From positions 1-64,000 of the forward strand of contig JAQXUQ010000004.1 of assembly GCA_029224465.1 (NCBI GenBank): DNA of 64,000 bases, in the 5' to 3' direction. The first letter of the stretch is position 1, and each line of letters opens with the position of its first letter. Below the pieces are notes generated by a model. That model was not told the origin of the DNA, searched no databases, and worked only from the letters and a program-made list of their open reading frames with translations. A program made the position numbers and the translations under genes. This document shows positions 41,835-51,511 of the stretch, piece by piece. Origin of the DNA: Bacillota bacterium (GTDB taxonomy: Bacteria > Bacillota > Clostridia > Lachnospirales > Lachnospiraceae).

Positions 41835-41869
41835 GCCGGAAGCGGATGCAAATTTTTATTTATTGTAGA

Positions 41870-41917
41870 TTCACAGCTCTTACCTTCTCAATAGGTGGTA
41901 GGGGCTGTGAATTTTTT
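41870..41917 (+). terminator. Intrinsic terminator after the aldolase
   Basis: TTCACAGCTCTTACC pairs (with G-U pairs) with GGTAGGGGCTGTGAA, followed by six T. Confidence 0.88.
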
Positions 41918-42037
41918 CTTCCAATCAAATTAAAAGATATTCCAATGAAATGATATGTACCTCTACATGATTAAAAGGTATTGTAGGAACACAGAGAACT
42001 TCAGAAACTGTTTTACACACATATTAGGGAGGGAAAA

Positions 42038-43282
42038 ATGAAAAGAAAAGCAATCTGCGTTCTGTTAACTTCGGCACTGACAGCTGCGCTCCTTGCGGGG
42101 TGCGGCAGCTCCGGCAGTTCTTCCGGATCATCTGCTTCTTCTGCGGACACTGCAGAAGCAGTTGAAACAGCGGAGACGACAAAGACAGAAGAGGCGCCTG
42201 CTGAAAATTCCGGCACAGCGCAGGCAGAAGACAATGCAGTCGTTCTTGGGGCAGACGACACAAGCAAACTGAAGGCTTATGATTTTGACCTGAGTGTTCT
42301 GGGAGATACTCCTGCCACAAAATTAGACGATGCAGTTAAAGACGGAGACTTTGTCGTTGCTTTGTCGGACTCCTTCAGCGGAAATTCCTGGAGACAGCAG
42401 TTTGAGAAAGAATTTGAGGCAGCAGCAGAAAAATACAAACAGGAAGGATATATCAGCGACTATGTAATTCTGGACGCAGGCGGGGATCAGACCAAACAGG
42501 TTTCTGATATTGAAGACCTGATTACGCAAGGCGTAGATGCCATAGTGGTTGACGCTATTACAGACGTAGCGCTTAACGATGTCCTTCAGGAAGCACAGGA
42601 TGCCGGTATTCTGGTCCTCAATTGTGACAACCTTGTCACCACCGATGTTACTTCCAAGATTATTGTAAGTGATTATGATTTTGGCTACACAGGAGGATCC
42701 TGGCTTGGAGAACAGCTTGGTGGAAAAGGCGGTAAAGTTGTAGTACTGGATGGCACTGCCGGAAGTTCTACAGATACGAACCGTCATAACGGAATGGTAG
42801 ACGGGCTCAAGGCTTCCGATCCCTCTGCGGAGATCGTGGCGCAGCAGAACGCGGACTGGGATTACGCGACAGCATCTACTGCTATGGGAACGATTCTTTC
42901 TGCCAACCCTGAAATCGACGGAGTCCTTTCCCAGGGTGGTGCTATGACAATGGCAGCGATTGATGCGTTTGTTGCGGCAGACCGTAAACTTGTCCCGATG
43001 ACCGGCGAGGCATCGAATGGATTTCTCAGGATGTGGTCCGAATATAAAGATCAGGGATTTTCATCTATTGCATTCGCAAATCCGCCTTTCCAGAGCGTAA
43101 TGTGTCTGAATCTTGCGATCAACAAGCTTAACGGAGTGAAAATCGCTCCAACCTATCAGCTCAATATTCCCAGCATTACCGATGATATGATTGATGGATT
43201 GTATGATTCTGATCTCTCCGATTCGTTCTGGGTATTCTCGACGCTGAGTGAAGATCAGGTCAAAGAGTTATTTGCAGAATAA
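42038..43282 (+). CDS. Sugar-type ABC transporter substrate-binding lipoprotein
   Basis: A 414-residue lipoprotein (lipobox LAGC, Cys22, then a Ser-rich linker of about 60 residues). The body is a periplasmic-binding-protein type 1 fold (FVVALSDSFSGNSWRQQFEKEF, DLITQGVDAIVVDAITD, LNCDNL, GGKVVVLDGTAGSSTDTNRHNG, DGVLSQGGAMTMAAIDAF). This group binds sugars, nucleosides or autoinducer-like molecules. GGGAGGG precedes the start. The next three genes are the matching ATPase and two permeases. A 10-bp hairpin follows, probably favouring high expression of the binding protein. Ligand unknown. Confidence 0.92.
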   Translation: MKRKAICVLLTSALTAALLAGCGSSGSSSGSSASSADTAEAVETAETTKTEEAPAENSGTAQAEDNAVVLGADDTSKLKAYDFDLSVLGDTPATKLDDAVKDGDFVVALSDSFSGNSWRQQFEKEFEAAAEKYKQEGYISDYVILDAGGDQTKQVSDIEDLITQGVDAIVVDAITDVALNDVLQEAQDAGILVLNCDNLVTTDVTSKIIVSDYDFGYTGGSWLGEQLGGKGGKVVVLDGTAGSSTDTNRHNGMVDGLKASDPSAEIVAQQNADWDYATASTAMGTILSANPEIDGVLSQGGAMTMAAIDAFVAADRKLVPMTGEASNGFLRMWSEYKDQGFSSIAFANPPFQSVMCLNLAINKLNGVKIAPTYQLNIPSITDDMIDGLYDSDLSDSFWVFSTLSEDQVKELFAE

Positions 43283-43324
43283 CGCAGCGGATCATTCTGA
43301 ATGCTTTTCAGAATATCTGTCCGG

Positions 43325-43356
43325 AGAGCCAGGCGGGCGGAAGACTGCCTGGCTCT
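43325..43356 (+). promoter_or_regulatory. Hairpin between binding-protein and ATPase genes
   Basis: AGAGCCAGGC / GCCTGGCTCT with a 12-base loop, followed by TATTTG. Probably an mRNA stabiliser or partial terminator inside the operon. Confidence 0.65.
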
Positions 43357-43427
43357 TATTTGAATTATGACAGATGAAAAACATGAGGAAGTTGTCTTAT
43401 AGGCCAAAATAAGGCCAGGGAGGAAGA

Positions 43428-44948
43428 ATGAAACCTGTATTGGAAGTCCGTGATCTGGATAAATCTTTTGTCGGTGTTCATGCATGCGACCATGTTTCAT
43501 TTAAATGCTATCCCGGAAGAGTTCATGTGCTGCAGGGAGAGAACGGCGCCGGCAAAAGTACGGTGCTGAAGATGATTTCCGGTTTGTATCATCCGGATTC
43601 CGGGCAGATTCTTGTAAATGGAGAACCGGTGAAGTTTGAACATCCGTTGGACGCTCGCCGAAAAGGAATCGCCATGGTCTATCAGGAAATGACCATTTTT
43701 CCGGAATTGACCGTAGCGCAGAATATTTATATCAACCGGGAAAACGAGCATTTCAGAAAGCGTACCAACCTGATTGATGAAGTCGAGATGATCAACAGCG
43801 CGGTCACACTTGCAGCAAGGTATGGAATAAGTATCGACCCATATGCCCGTGCAGGAGACCTGCCGATTGCCCAGCAGCAGATAATTGAAATTCTAAAGGC
43901 GCTTGCCTCAGAACCGGATATCTTGATTCTGGATGAGCCGACGGCAACGCTTACTACTACGGAAGTCAGCAAATTATATGAAATCGTACAGGAACTTTTA
44001 AGAAAGAATAAAGCGATTTTGTTCATTTCGCACCGCATGGGGGAGGTATTCCAGTTCGGCGACGATATCACCATCATGAAGGACGGGCAGATGGCAGGGT
44101 CCTATGAAATAAAAGATCTGAAGGAAAATGATATTATCCGGCTGATGGTAGGGCGGGAACTGCAGAATATCTTTCCGCCAAAACAGGACGCGACCGGTGA
44201 GGAAATTTTTCGGGTAGAAAATCTGAGTGATGGAAAGATACTGAATAGTATCAGCCTGACTCTTCACAAAGGAGAAGTCCTGGGAATATCGGCATTGGAT
44301 GGGCAGGGCCAAACGCAGCTTCTTGAGACAATTGCCGGCGTTCGCAAGCATACCAGAGGAAAGATTATCCTGAAAGGGAAAGAGATCCGCTACAACTCGG
44401 TGAGAGGCGCGCATGCGTTAGGAATCGATTATGTTCCGGAAGACAGAAAAGGCAAAGGGCTGTGTCTTACGTTGTCAGTAGGGGAGAACATTGCTATGGG
44501 ATCGCTTCCCCGCAGATCCAGGTTCGGTTTCATCAATCTGCGTTCCGAGAATCAGGTCATCAGCAAATATGTGAGAGCAATGAATATTAAAACTCCGTCA
44601 GCGGCTCAGCTTGTTGGAAATCTTTCGGGAGGAAATCAGCAGAAGGTTTCTATTGGGAAGAATCTGGCCGACGAACCTGTTCTCCTTCTTTTAAATGAGC
44701 CTACCCGGGGCATTGATGTTGAGGCAAAACAGGAGATTTACAAACTGATTCGTGAACTGGCAGATCAGGGTGTAGGCGTTATTGTCTATACCAGCGATAT
44801 GATGGAAGTTATTGGAATCAGTGACAGGGTACTGACGATGTACGAAGGCAGACTGACTGGTGAATACACGGGAGATATGATCAACGAAGTCAGCATTATG
44901 CAGGGCGCGATGGATCTTAATCATCAGGCGGTGAAAGGAGAACAGTGA
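43428..44948 (+). CDS. Sugar-type ABC transporter ATP-binding protein (RbsA/MglA-like)
   Basis: A 506-residue protein with two fused ATPase domains, the standard form of the CUT2 sugar family. The first domain has Walker A GENGAGKSTVLKM, an RAGDLPIAQQQIIEILKAL signature region and Walker B ILILDEPTATL. The second has a degenerate Walker A (SALDGQGQTQLLETIAG), as usual here, with LVGNLSGGNQQKVSIGKN as signature and LLLLNEPTRGIDVEAK. GGGAGG precedes the start. It energises the two permeases that follow; its end overlaps the first permease start. Confidence 0.94.
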   Translation: MKPVLEVRDLDKSFVGVHACDHVSFKCYPGRVHVLQGENGAGKSTVLKMISGLYHPDSGQILVNGEPVKFEHPLDARRKGIAMVYQEMTIFPELTVAQNIYINRENEHFRKRTNLIDEVEMINSAVTLAARYGISIDPYARAGDLPIAQQQIIEILKALASEPDILILDEPTATLTTTEVSKLYEIVQELLRKNKAILFISHRMGEVFQFGDDITIMKDGQMAGSYEIKDLKENDIIRLMVGRELQNIFPPKQDATGEEIFRVENLSDGKILNSISLTLHKGEVLGISALDGQGQTQLLETIAGVRKHTRGKIILKGKEIRYNSVRGAHALGIDYVPEDRKGKGLCLTLSVGENIAMGSLPRRSRFGFINLRSENQVISKYVRAMNIKTPSAAQLVGNLSGGNQQKVSIGKNLADEPVLLLLNEPTRGIDVEAKQEIYKLIRELADQGVGVIVYTSDMMEVIGISDRVLTMYEGRLTGEYTGDMINEVSIMQGAMDLNHQAVKGEQ

Positions 44949-45934
44949 TGGATAGTCAGAAACCGGTTAAAAATCTTCTGGGTTCACGTCACAACAGGAA
45001 ATTGTTGTTTTCCCGCAAGAGCGAGGTTGTATTTATATACGCCTTTCTGATTGTGTTTATTATCGTTGCCGCCATTTTAAGTTCGCATTTTCTCGGATTG
45101 AGAAATGTGCGTAATCTGTTTTCCAAGAATGTGGGCCTTCTTCTGGTGTCGCTTGGTCAGATGTTTGTCATTCTCCTCGGCGGAGTGGATCTCTCTACGG
45201 GAGCGGTGATTTCCGTTATCAACGTCTTGTGTGTAAGTATTCTGCGTGATGGCAATACAGGCTCCTATTTTGCAATGCTAGTTGTGGCAATTGCGTTTGG
45301 AGCTTTAGTCGGATTAATAAACGGACTTCTTGTTACTAAAGGCAATATACAGCCAATTATTGCGACCCTTGCAACACAGACAATTCTATCCGGAATTGCG
45401 CTGTACATTCAGGCTAAGCCCGGTGGAGAACTGCCGAAGAATCTTTGTAATTTCGTTACAAAGGGCTGGAACTACCTGGTTCCGATCATTATCGGGATTG
45501 CTGCCACACTTGTCATCTGGCTGCTTCTGAACAGAACAAGAACAGGACGTAATATTCTGGCAGTCGGCGGCAACGAGCAGGCAGCGAGGTCATCCGGCAT
45601 TCTGGTGGACAGAACCAAGGTTCAGGCTTTTATTATCTGCGGAATAATGTCAGCACTTGCAGGACTGTATATTTCCGCATATTCAAAATCCGGAAGTCCT
45701 ATTATCGGAGACTCCTATTCGCAGAATTCCATTAACGCGGCAGTTATCGGCGGAGCAAGTCTGATGGGCGGAAAATCCAGCGCGATCGGATGCGTTGCGG
45801 CGGTTCTGATTATCGGAATTGTCGGAAATATTCTCAATCTGATGCATGTTTCATCATATTACCAGTATGTTCTGACGGGCGTTATTCTTATGGTTGCTCT
45901 GACAATGAGCGCGCTTAGAAAAATGAAACAGTGA
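44948..45934 (+). CDS. Sugar-type ABC transporter permease 1
   Basis: A 328-residue permease of the RbsC/AraH family with about ten membrane helices. Marks are GQMFVILLGGVDLSTGAVISVINV (the family GG.DLS motif), GLINGLLVTKGNIQPIIATLATQTI, GRNILAVGGNEQAARSSGI and INAAVIGGASLMGGKSSAIG. A GTG one codon upstream overlaps the ATPase stop; the ATG is preferred because of AAAGGAG. It pairs with permease 2. Confidence 0.92.
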   Translation: MDSQKPVKNLLGSRHNRKLLFSRKSEVVFIYAFLIVFIIVAAILSSHFLGLRNVRNLFSKNVGLLLVSLGQMFVILLGGVDLSTGAVISVINVLCVSILRDGNTGSYFAMLVVAIAFGALVGLINGLLVTKGNIQPIIATLATQTILSGIALYIQAKPGGELPKNLCNFVTKGWNYLVPIIIGIAATLVIWLLLNRTRTGRNILAVGGNEQAARSSGILVDRTKVQAFIICGIMSALAGLYISAYSKSGSPIIGDSYSQNSINAAVIGGASLMGGKSSAIGCVAAVLIIGIVGNILNLMHVSSYYQYVLTGVILMVALTMSALRKMKQ

Positions 45935-45945
45935 CGGGGGACAAG

Positions 45946-46884
45946 ATGAAATCTAAAAAATCAATTCAGGTTATTGCCGTATACGCAATCATGATACTGA
46001 TGCTGATTTTCGGTAACATTGCAGTTCCCGGATTTATCAGCACTAATAATATTGCGGTCATTTTAAGAGAAATGTCCTTCCTGGGTATCTGTGCCATAGG
46101 TCAGACATTAGCCATTCTGACCGGAGGAATTGACTTATCTCTCAGCAATACCCTTTTGCTTTGTAATATTATGAGCGCATTTATCGTCAGCGGGTCTGAT
46201 AAAAACGTACCTGCCGCACTGCTTGTCTGCCTGCTTGTGTCAACAGCAATCGGGCTGGTAAATTTCGCTGGTGTATATCTGCTTCATATACCAGCGATGA
46301 TTATGACCCTTGCTTCCGGAAGTGCAGTCTATGGCATAGCATATATTTATTGCGATGGTGCGCCAAAAGGAAAATCTTCACCGTTTACAAGCGCTCTCGT
46401 AAACTCGAGATTTCTGGGGACTATTAACTGGACGACGGTGATCTGGCTGATATTGTCTGTAGTGATCATTATCGTCCTTAAGTACTCTGTGTTCGGCCGG
46501 TCTGTATATGCGATTGGTGTCAATCCGGTTACCGCTTCCTATTCCGGAATTTCCGTTCCGAAAACGCTGGCTGTCATTTATATTCTTTCTTCCGTGCTGG
46601 CGGGGTTTACAGGATTTTTGTTCCTCGGGTATACCGGGACAGCATATCTGTCTACCGGTGCGACATATAACATGGATTCCATTGCATCTGTAGTCATTGG
46701 AGGAACCTCTATTGCCGGTGGTTCAGGAGGATATTTGGGGACAATAGCAGGCGTTGGAATTATGACAATTCTTACCAGTCTTCTGACTGCCATGGCAGTT
46801 CCGCAGGCAGGAAAAGATATTATACAGGGAACTTTGATTATAGTGCTGCTCGTTACCGTGTACGGAAGAAAAAAGAAAGAGTGA
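45946..46884 (+). CDS. Sugar-type ABC transporter permease 2
   Basis: A 312-residue permease of the same family as permease 1 but clearly different in sequence, so the membrane channel is a heterodimer. It has GQTLAILTGGIDLSLSNTLLLCNI, IPAMIMTLASGSAVYG, GRSVYAIGVNPVTASYSGI and MDSIASVVIGGTSIAGGSGGYLG. A GTG at 45931 overlapping the previous stop is possible; the ATG after GGGGACA is preferred. It ends on the start of the cyclase-family gene, so translation is coupled. Confidence 0.92.
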   Translation: MKSKKSIQVIAVYAIMILMLIFGNIAVPGFISTNNIAVILREMSFLGICAIGQTLAILTGGIDLSLSNTLLLCNIMSAFIVSGSDKNVPAALLVCLLVSTAIGLVNFAGVYLLHIPAMIMTLASGSAVYGIAYIYCDGAPKGKSSPFTSALVNSRFLGTINWTTVIWLILSVVIIIVLKYSVFGRSVYAIGVNPVTASYSGISVPKTLAVIYILSSVLAGFTGFLFLGYTGTAYLSTGATYNMDSIASVVIGGTSIAGGSGGYLGTIAGVGIMTILTSLLTAMAVPQAGKDIIQGTLIIVLLVTVYGRKKKE

Positions 46885-47579
46885 TGTATATGTGGAAAAT
46901 GCTTTCCTATCCTGTGGAGGACACAGGAATTAATTGGCCGGGATGTCCGTCATATATCCATGGGAATGTAGTAAGTCTTGCTGGAGGAAACAATTGCAAT
47001 ACTTCTCTGATTACACTTTTTAATCATTTCGGAACGCATATTGACGCGCCGAATCATTATAATCCAAACGGCCCAGCGCTGAACGAAGTTCCGTTTTTTG
47101 AACGGTTTATTTATGATCATCCGTTTGTGCTTGATCTTCCCAAAAAGGCCGGAGAAAAAATACTTCCCGAAGATCTTGAACCATATGAAAAACAGCTGGC
47201 AGAATGTGATCTTTTATGCATCAGAACCGGATTCTGGAAGATCAGAGATCAACATAAAGACCTGTATAATCATAATGGACCTGCAGTAAGCGCCGCGGCA
47301 GCAAAGTATTTGATGGATCATTTTTGCGGTCAGATCAAGGCAATCGCGCTGGACTTCTTATCTCTTGCCAGCCCTTCCGATACGATAGACGGTGATGAGG
47401 CTCATCGCTATATGCTTGGAATTCATCATAACGGATACATTATGATTATTGAGGACTGCAATCTTGGCGCGCTCCCGGAGGTTATTGAGGGTGGAGATAT
47501 CAGAAGAATTTATGCCATTCCTCTTCGGTTTTCAGGGGTGGACAGCGGACCGGTTACTGTTTTCGCAGAGATGAATTAA
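46884..47579 (+). CDS. Cyclase-family metal-dependent hydrolase (kynurenine formamidase-like)
   Basis: A 231-residue protein with the family motif HFGTHIDAPNHYN (metal-binding His and Asp) and the later LDFLSLASPSDTIDGDEAHRYMLG pattern. This fold is found in kynurenine formamidases, isatin hydrolases and other Mn/Zn-dependent ring-opening hydrolases. GTG at 46881 and ATG at 46890 are other possible starts. It sits right behind the transporter genes and before an amidohydrolase, so it probably opens or hydrolyses the imported molecule. The substrate is not known; a cyclic amide or lactone is possible. Confidence 0.85.
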   Translation: MYMWKMLSYPVEDTGINWPGCPSYIHGNVVSLAGGNNCNTSLITLFNHFGTHIDAPNHYNPNGPALNEVPFFERFIYDHPFVLDLPKKAGEKILPEDLEPYEKQLAECDLLCIRTGFWKIRDQHKDLYNHNGPAVSAAAAKYLMDHFCGQIKAIALDFLSLASPSDTIDGDEAHRYMLGIHHNGYIMIIEDCNLGALPEVIEGGDIRRIYAIPLRFSGVDSGPVTVFAEMN

Positions 47580-47592
47580 GGCGGAGGATACT

Positions 47593-48495
47593 ATGATTAT
47601 TGATATTCATGCACACGTCTGTGATACGATTGCGGCTATAACGCAGGGAGAACCGCTGCGTTCTCTGCGCTATGGACTGGCACAAATCGGAAACCGGAAG
47701 GTGCAGTTTTTTCCGCCTTCTTTTGAAAACAGCAATAGCCCGGTAGAAGTTCTGATCGCGCAGATGAATGCCAGCGGAGTTGACAAGGCGCTTTTAATGG
47801 CCAACCCGTATTATGGGTATACAAATGATTATTTTATTGAAAGCGTGAATAAGTATCCGGATCGTCTGAAAGGCATTGCGCTTGTCGATCTGCTCAAGGG
47901 AAAAGAGGCTGCTGAAGAACTTGCGGGTATTTATGACAGTACGCCGCTGATTGGTTTTAAGATTGAAACAGACAGCACATTTCAGTGTGCCAAGAACAAA
48001 CATATGGCTGATGAGGATCTGCTGCCGGTTTTTGATGTTATGAATGCATATCATCAGCCCTGTTTTATCCATATGTTCACGGGACGAGATATAGAGGATC
48101 TTCACAAGCTTACTAAGTTGTTTCCGAAGATTTTGTTCGTTCTGTGTCATATGGGTGCTGACAGCTGTTTCGCCGGAGGCCTGCATAATGACCGTTTTGA
48201 CGATCTGGTAGAGCTCGTACGTAATAATCCTATGGTATATTTTGATACTTCTACTGTTCCGGTATACTTTAAGGAAGAATATCCTTATCAGACTTCGACA
48301 GCGATTATTCGAAACGCGTACGAAAAGGTAGGACCTGAAAAAATGATGTGGTCCAGTGATTATCCGGGGATGCTTAATCATGCGACATATGATCAGCTGA
48401 TCCACCTGTTAGACAGGCATACCGGGATACCGCAGTCCGATCTGGATTTGATAATGGGAGAAAATGCGCGGCGGCTTTTCTTTAAAGATGTCTGA
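47593..48495 (+). CDS. Amidohydrolase-family TIM-barrel metal hydrolase
   Basis: A 300-residue protein starting after GCGGAGG. The N-terminal IIDIHAHVCD gives the HxH metal site. Further marks are KGIALVDLLKGKEAAEELAGI, CFIHMFTGRD with a His, FVLCHMGADSCFAGG, and MMWSSDYPGMLNHATYDQ with a catalytic Asp. This is the amidohydrolase-2/decarboxylase branch, which includes hydrolases and non-oxidative decarboxylases. It lies 13 bases after the cyclase-family gene, so the two probably act in one pathway on the transported solute. Reaction not identifiable from sequence. Confidence 0.88.
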   Translation: MIIDIHAHVCDTIAAITQGEPLRSLRYGLAQIGNRKVQFFPPSFENSNSPVEVLIAQMNASGVDKALLMANPYYGYTNDYFIESVNKYPDRLKGIALVDLLKGKEAAEELAGIYDSTPLIGFKIETDSTFQCAKNKHMADEDLLPVFDVMNAYHQPCFIHMFTGRDIEDLHKLTKLFPKILFVLCHMGADSCFAGGLHNDRFDDLVELVRNNPMVYFDTSTVPVYFKEEYPYQTSTAIIRNAYEKVGPEKMMWSSDYPGMLNHATYDQLIHLLDRHTGIPQSDLDLIMGENARRLFFKDV

Positions 48496-48620
48496 CCGTC
48501 AGTACAATTTTATTGATGGAAGCATTTGCAGTTATGTCATAATATTTGCTAAGAATATAAGTCAGGGAGGGTATGAATTCATATCCTCCTTTGCGCTTTT
48601 GCAGCGGGGTATCTGTTTTT

Positions 48621-49664
48621 ATGAAAAAGATTTTCCAAGGAAAAATGCCGGAAAAATATACAGTATTTGCCGTGTTTCTTGGAATCATTGCGGTGATATT
48701 TCTGCTGCAGGGATTGCGGGAGCATCCTGAGTCTCAGATCGATGCCAATCCTGATGATAAAGTGGGGAAGGTGGTCGTATCCATAGTAGAACCGGATCAT
48801 GCATTGATCGCCGACTGGATCGACAGAATCAGAGAAATTGCCGAAAGCACCGGCCTTAAACTGGTATATGACGAACCGGAACAGTATTCTTCTTCATGGC
48901 AGATAGAAAAAATCAACGAGTATATTGACGGAGAGAGAAAGGACATCAAGTATCTCGTCCTTTTTCCGAGCAGCAGAACAGGACTCGATCGTATATTGGA
49001 GACAGCGGAACGCCAAGGGGTAAAGGTGATTCTGGTGATGGAAAATGCGCAGGACTACAACCTGTGTGCGGCCGGAATCAGTATTGATTATCGAACACAG
49101 GGAAAAATGTGCGCAGAATATCTTGATGAGCTGTTTCATGGGAAAGAAGCCGGGATTGTTGAAATTACGGAATCTTCCGGAAGCAGGATGTCCAATCTTC
49201 GGTCGGCGGGATTCCGGGAAGCTGCGGCTTTGCATAATAATTTGACAATCCTTGAAACCGGACAGGGAAACGGGAGCATTAACAGTACCAAATCGGTTCT
49301 TACGGATATTCTTCAAGGCAGAAACAAGGATGAGATTGACGCAGTTTTTTCGTGCAGTGATGAAGACGGCATAGGTGCGCTCTACGCTCTGAAGCTGGCG
49401 GGATATCATCCGGACAAGGATTTGAAAATTATCTCGATTGGAGGCAGTCAGGATGCCCTGAAAGCTATAGCAGCAGAAGAATACACTGCGACGATAAAGC
49501 CGCGTGATAATCTCGGTGATGTTATTGCAGCCGATTTGAAAACGCTTGAAAGCGGAAAAGATATATCGCCAAAATACATCGCGGTTGAAAATACCCTTGT
49601 CACACAGGCAACTGTCTCACAATATGTTCACATGGTGACAATGAAGAATGAAAAAACAGAATGA
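48621..49664 (+). CDS. Membrane-anchored periplasmic-binding-protein-type sensor component
   Basis: A 347-residue protein from the ATG used here; one at 48573 adds 16 residues but its AGGGAGG is only 2 bases away. A single N-terminal membrane helix (FAVFLGIIAVIFLLQGL) has no lipobox. The rest is a type 1 binding fold (VVSIVEPDHALIADWIDRIREIA, KYLVLFPSS, KVILVMENAQ, IDYRTQGKMCAEYLDELFHG, DEIDAVFSCSDEDGIGALYALKLAGY). It is stitched to the kinase gene by an ATGA overlap. It most likely binds the same solute as the ABC binding protein and presents it to the kinase. Confidence 0.85.
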   Translation: MKKIFQGKMPEKYTVFAVFLGIIAVIFLLQGLREHPESQIDANPDDKVGKVVVSIVEPDHALIADWIDRIREIAESTGLKLVYDEPEQYSSSWQIEKINEYIDGERKDIKYLVLFPSSRTGLDRILETAERQGVKVILVMENAQDYNLCAAGISIDYRTQGKMCAEYLDELFHGKEAGIVEITESSGSRMSNLRSAGFREAAALHNNLTILETGQGNGSINSTKSVLTDILQGRNKDEIDAVFSCSDEDGIGALYALKLAGYHPDKDLKIISIGGSQDALKAIAAEEYTATIKPRDNLGDVIAADLKTLESGKDISPKYIAVENTLVTQATVSQYVHMVTMKNEKTE

Positions 49665-51484
49665 AAATACATAAGAAAAAAGCCAGCAGTTCCATACGAA
49701 GAAGAATGGTCCGGTATCTCCTGTATGTTTCGCTTCTTCCGCTTATCGGTTTGACAATTATCAGTATCATTTTGCAGGTCAGAACCACTTCTTCTGTATC
49801 TACTTCCTCCATGCAGACTGAGGTTACGCTTGCTTTTTCAGACATAAATGGAAGATTCGAAGATGCTCAGGAACTTTGCAGGCAAATTGAAAACAATGCA
49901 TTACTGCAGAGGCTGATGAGAGCTGATTATCCGAATACGGCAAGAAAATATGCTTCAGAACTTGAGGGAAGTATGGAGCTGGCCTCGATGGTGCTGTCAG
50001 ATGATGCTTTCAGCGGCGTGTATCTGCTAGGAAACAATGGAATCATCTGCAAATCGGATTCGGGATCACTGATTTCGGACCGCTTTCAGGATACGGCGTG
50101 GTATCAGAAGGCATTGTCTTCTCTCACAGCAAACTGGTACAGTATGCATAATGGCAGTTATGTCGTAAGGACAGCCAATGACAAAATTATCACATGCTGT
50201 TATCCATTCAGAGACACGCATTCCGGAGAAAACACCGGTGTCATTGTTGTGGATATTTCGGTAGCTAAACTACATAACCTTTACGATGGAAATGTGGTGG
50301 GAAATGGGGCGTTATTGATTCTGGATGAAAACAATCACATATTTTTTCAATCTGCCGGAACGAATCTTCGTGAACAACAGCTGAATGATGCGGCGAATGT
50401 AGTCCGCAGGCATTCATCTGATCTCCTGCTTCAGAGAACAATTCTGCCACTGACGGACGGCAATAATTTGTATATCGTTGCCAGACATTCGTTTATTACC
50501 GGCTGGACTATTGCCGGAGTTGTTTCGAGAAATTTCTTCTTTTACTCCGCCACAAATATGCTTTATGTAATCATTGGAATCATGTTCCTCGAGGCAGCGC
50601 TTGCAATTGTATTTTCCGGAATTGCCTCTCGCAGACTTTCGGCGCCGATTATTGAAATAGAGGAGGCTATGAGTGCAGCTGCCCAAGGAGATCTGAGCGT
50701 ACATGTCACGCCCAAGGGGGAAGACGAGCTTGCGTCGCTTGCGGCAGAATTCAATGAGATGGTCGTACAGATCAACAATCTTATGAATTCGAATTATCAA
50801 AGCCAGAGAAGGATGCGTAAATTGGAACTGAAAGCTCTGCAGGAGCAGATTAATCCGCATTTTCTGTATAATTCACTTGATTCTATTAAATGGCTGTTGA
50901 GATTAAACCGTACAGAGGATGCGATTACGATGCTTAAAAATCTTTCCATGTTATATCGTATTTCGCTGAGTCATGGCAGAGATTTCATCCCGATTCGAGA
51001 TGAAATACGGCATGTCAGAGCATATCTTGAGTTACAGCGGCAGGAATACAAATCCAAATTTACTTATGAGATTCACGCGGATGAGCAAACATTTGATTAT
51101 CTGTCTCCAAAAATAATTTTACAGCCTCTGGTCGAGAACTCCCTGACGCACGGGGTCGGAGGCGCTGCTTCGGAAATACATGTTGAAGTAATTGTCCGGC
51201 AGGAGAAAGATCAAATTGCCATGATTGTACGGGATGACGGCGCAGGAATGAGCGTTGAAGCACTGAAAGCACTGAGAAATAGGCTGGCCGATATGACAGA
51301 GGATAAGAGTATGATTCCAAGTATCGGGAGTGGCGGCTATGGCCTCAAAAATGTAAGCGACAGGATACGATTATATTTCGGTCAGGATTGTGGATTATAT
51401 ATTGAATCTGAAGAAGGAAAGGGAACTGCAGTTACAATTCTTATGGACAAGCGCAGTCTGGAACATCCTTTGAATGAGAATTGA
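49661..51484 (+). CDS. Sensor histidine kinase, YesM/LytS type
   Basis: A 607-residue membrane kinase. A first helix lies near residues 20-40, a large extracellular Cache-like domain follows (about 45-275), then a second helix (LYVIIGIMFLEAALAIVF), a HAMP segment (APIIEIEEAMSAAAQGDLSVHV), and the His_kinase domain with QINPHFLYNSLD (His400), then LQPLVENSLTHG and RDDGAGMS as ATP-binding motifs. It starts inside the stop of the binding-protein gene and ends 27 bases before the regulator. It should pass phosphate to the YesN-type regulator next door in response to the bound ligand. Confidence 0.93.
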   Translation: MKIHKKKASSSIRRRMVRYLLYVSLLPLIGLTIISIILQVRTTSSVSTSSMQTEVTLAFSDINGRFEDAQELCRQIENNALLQRLMRADYPNTARKYASELEGSMELASMVLSDDAFSGVYLLGNNGIICKSDSGSLISDRFQDTAWYQKALSSLTANWYSMHNGSYVVRTANDKIITCCYPFRDTHSGENTGVIVVDISVAKLHNLYDGNVVGNGALLILDENNHIFFQSAGTNLREQQLNDAANVVRRHSSDLLLQRTILPLTDGNNLYIVARHSFITGWTIAGVVSRNFFFYSATNMLYVIIGIMFLEAALAIVFSGIASRRLSAPIIEIEEAMSAAAQGDLSVHVTPKGEDELASLAAEFNEMVVQINNLMNSNYQSQRRMRKLELKALQEQINPHFLYNSLDSIKWLLRLNRTEDAITMLKNLSMLYRISLSHGRDFIPIRDEIRHVRAYLELQRQEYKSKFTYEIHADEQTFDYLSPKIILQPLVENSLTHGVGGAASEIHVEVIVRQEKDQIAMIVRDDGAGMSVEALKALRNRLADMTEDKSMIPSIGSGGYGLKNVSDRIRLYFGQDCGLYIESEEGKGTAVTILMDKRSLEHPLNEN

Positions 51485-51511
51485 TGATTAATCATGGTGC
51501 AGGTGGAAAAG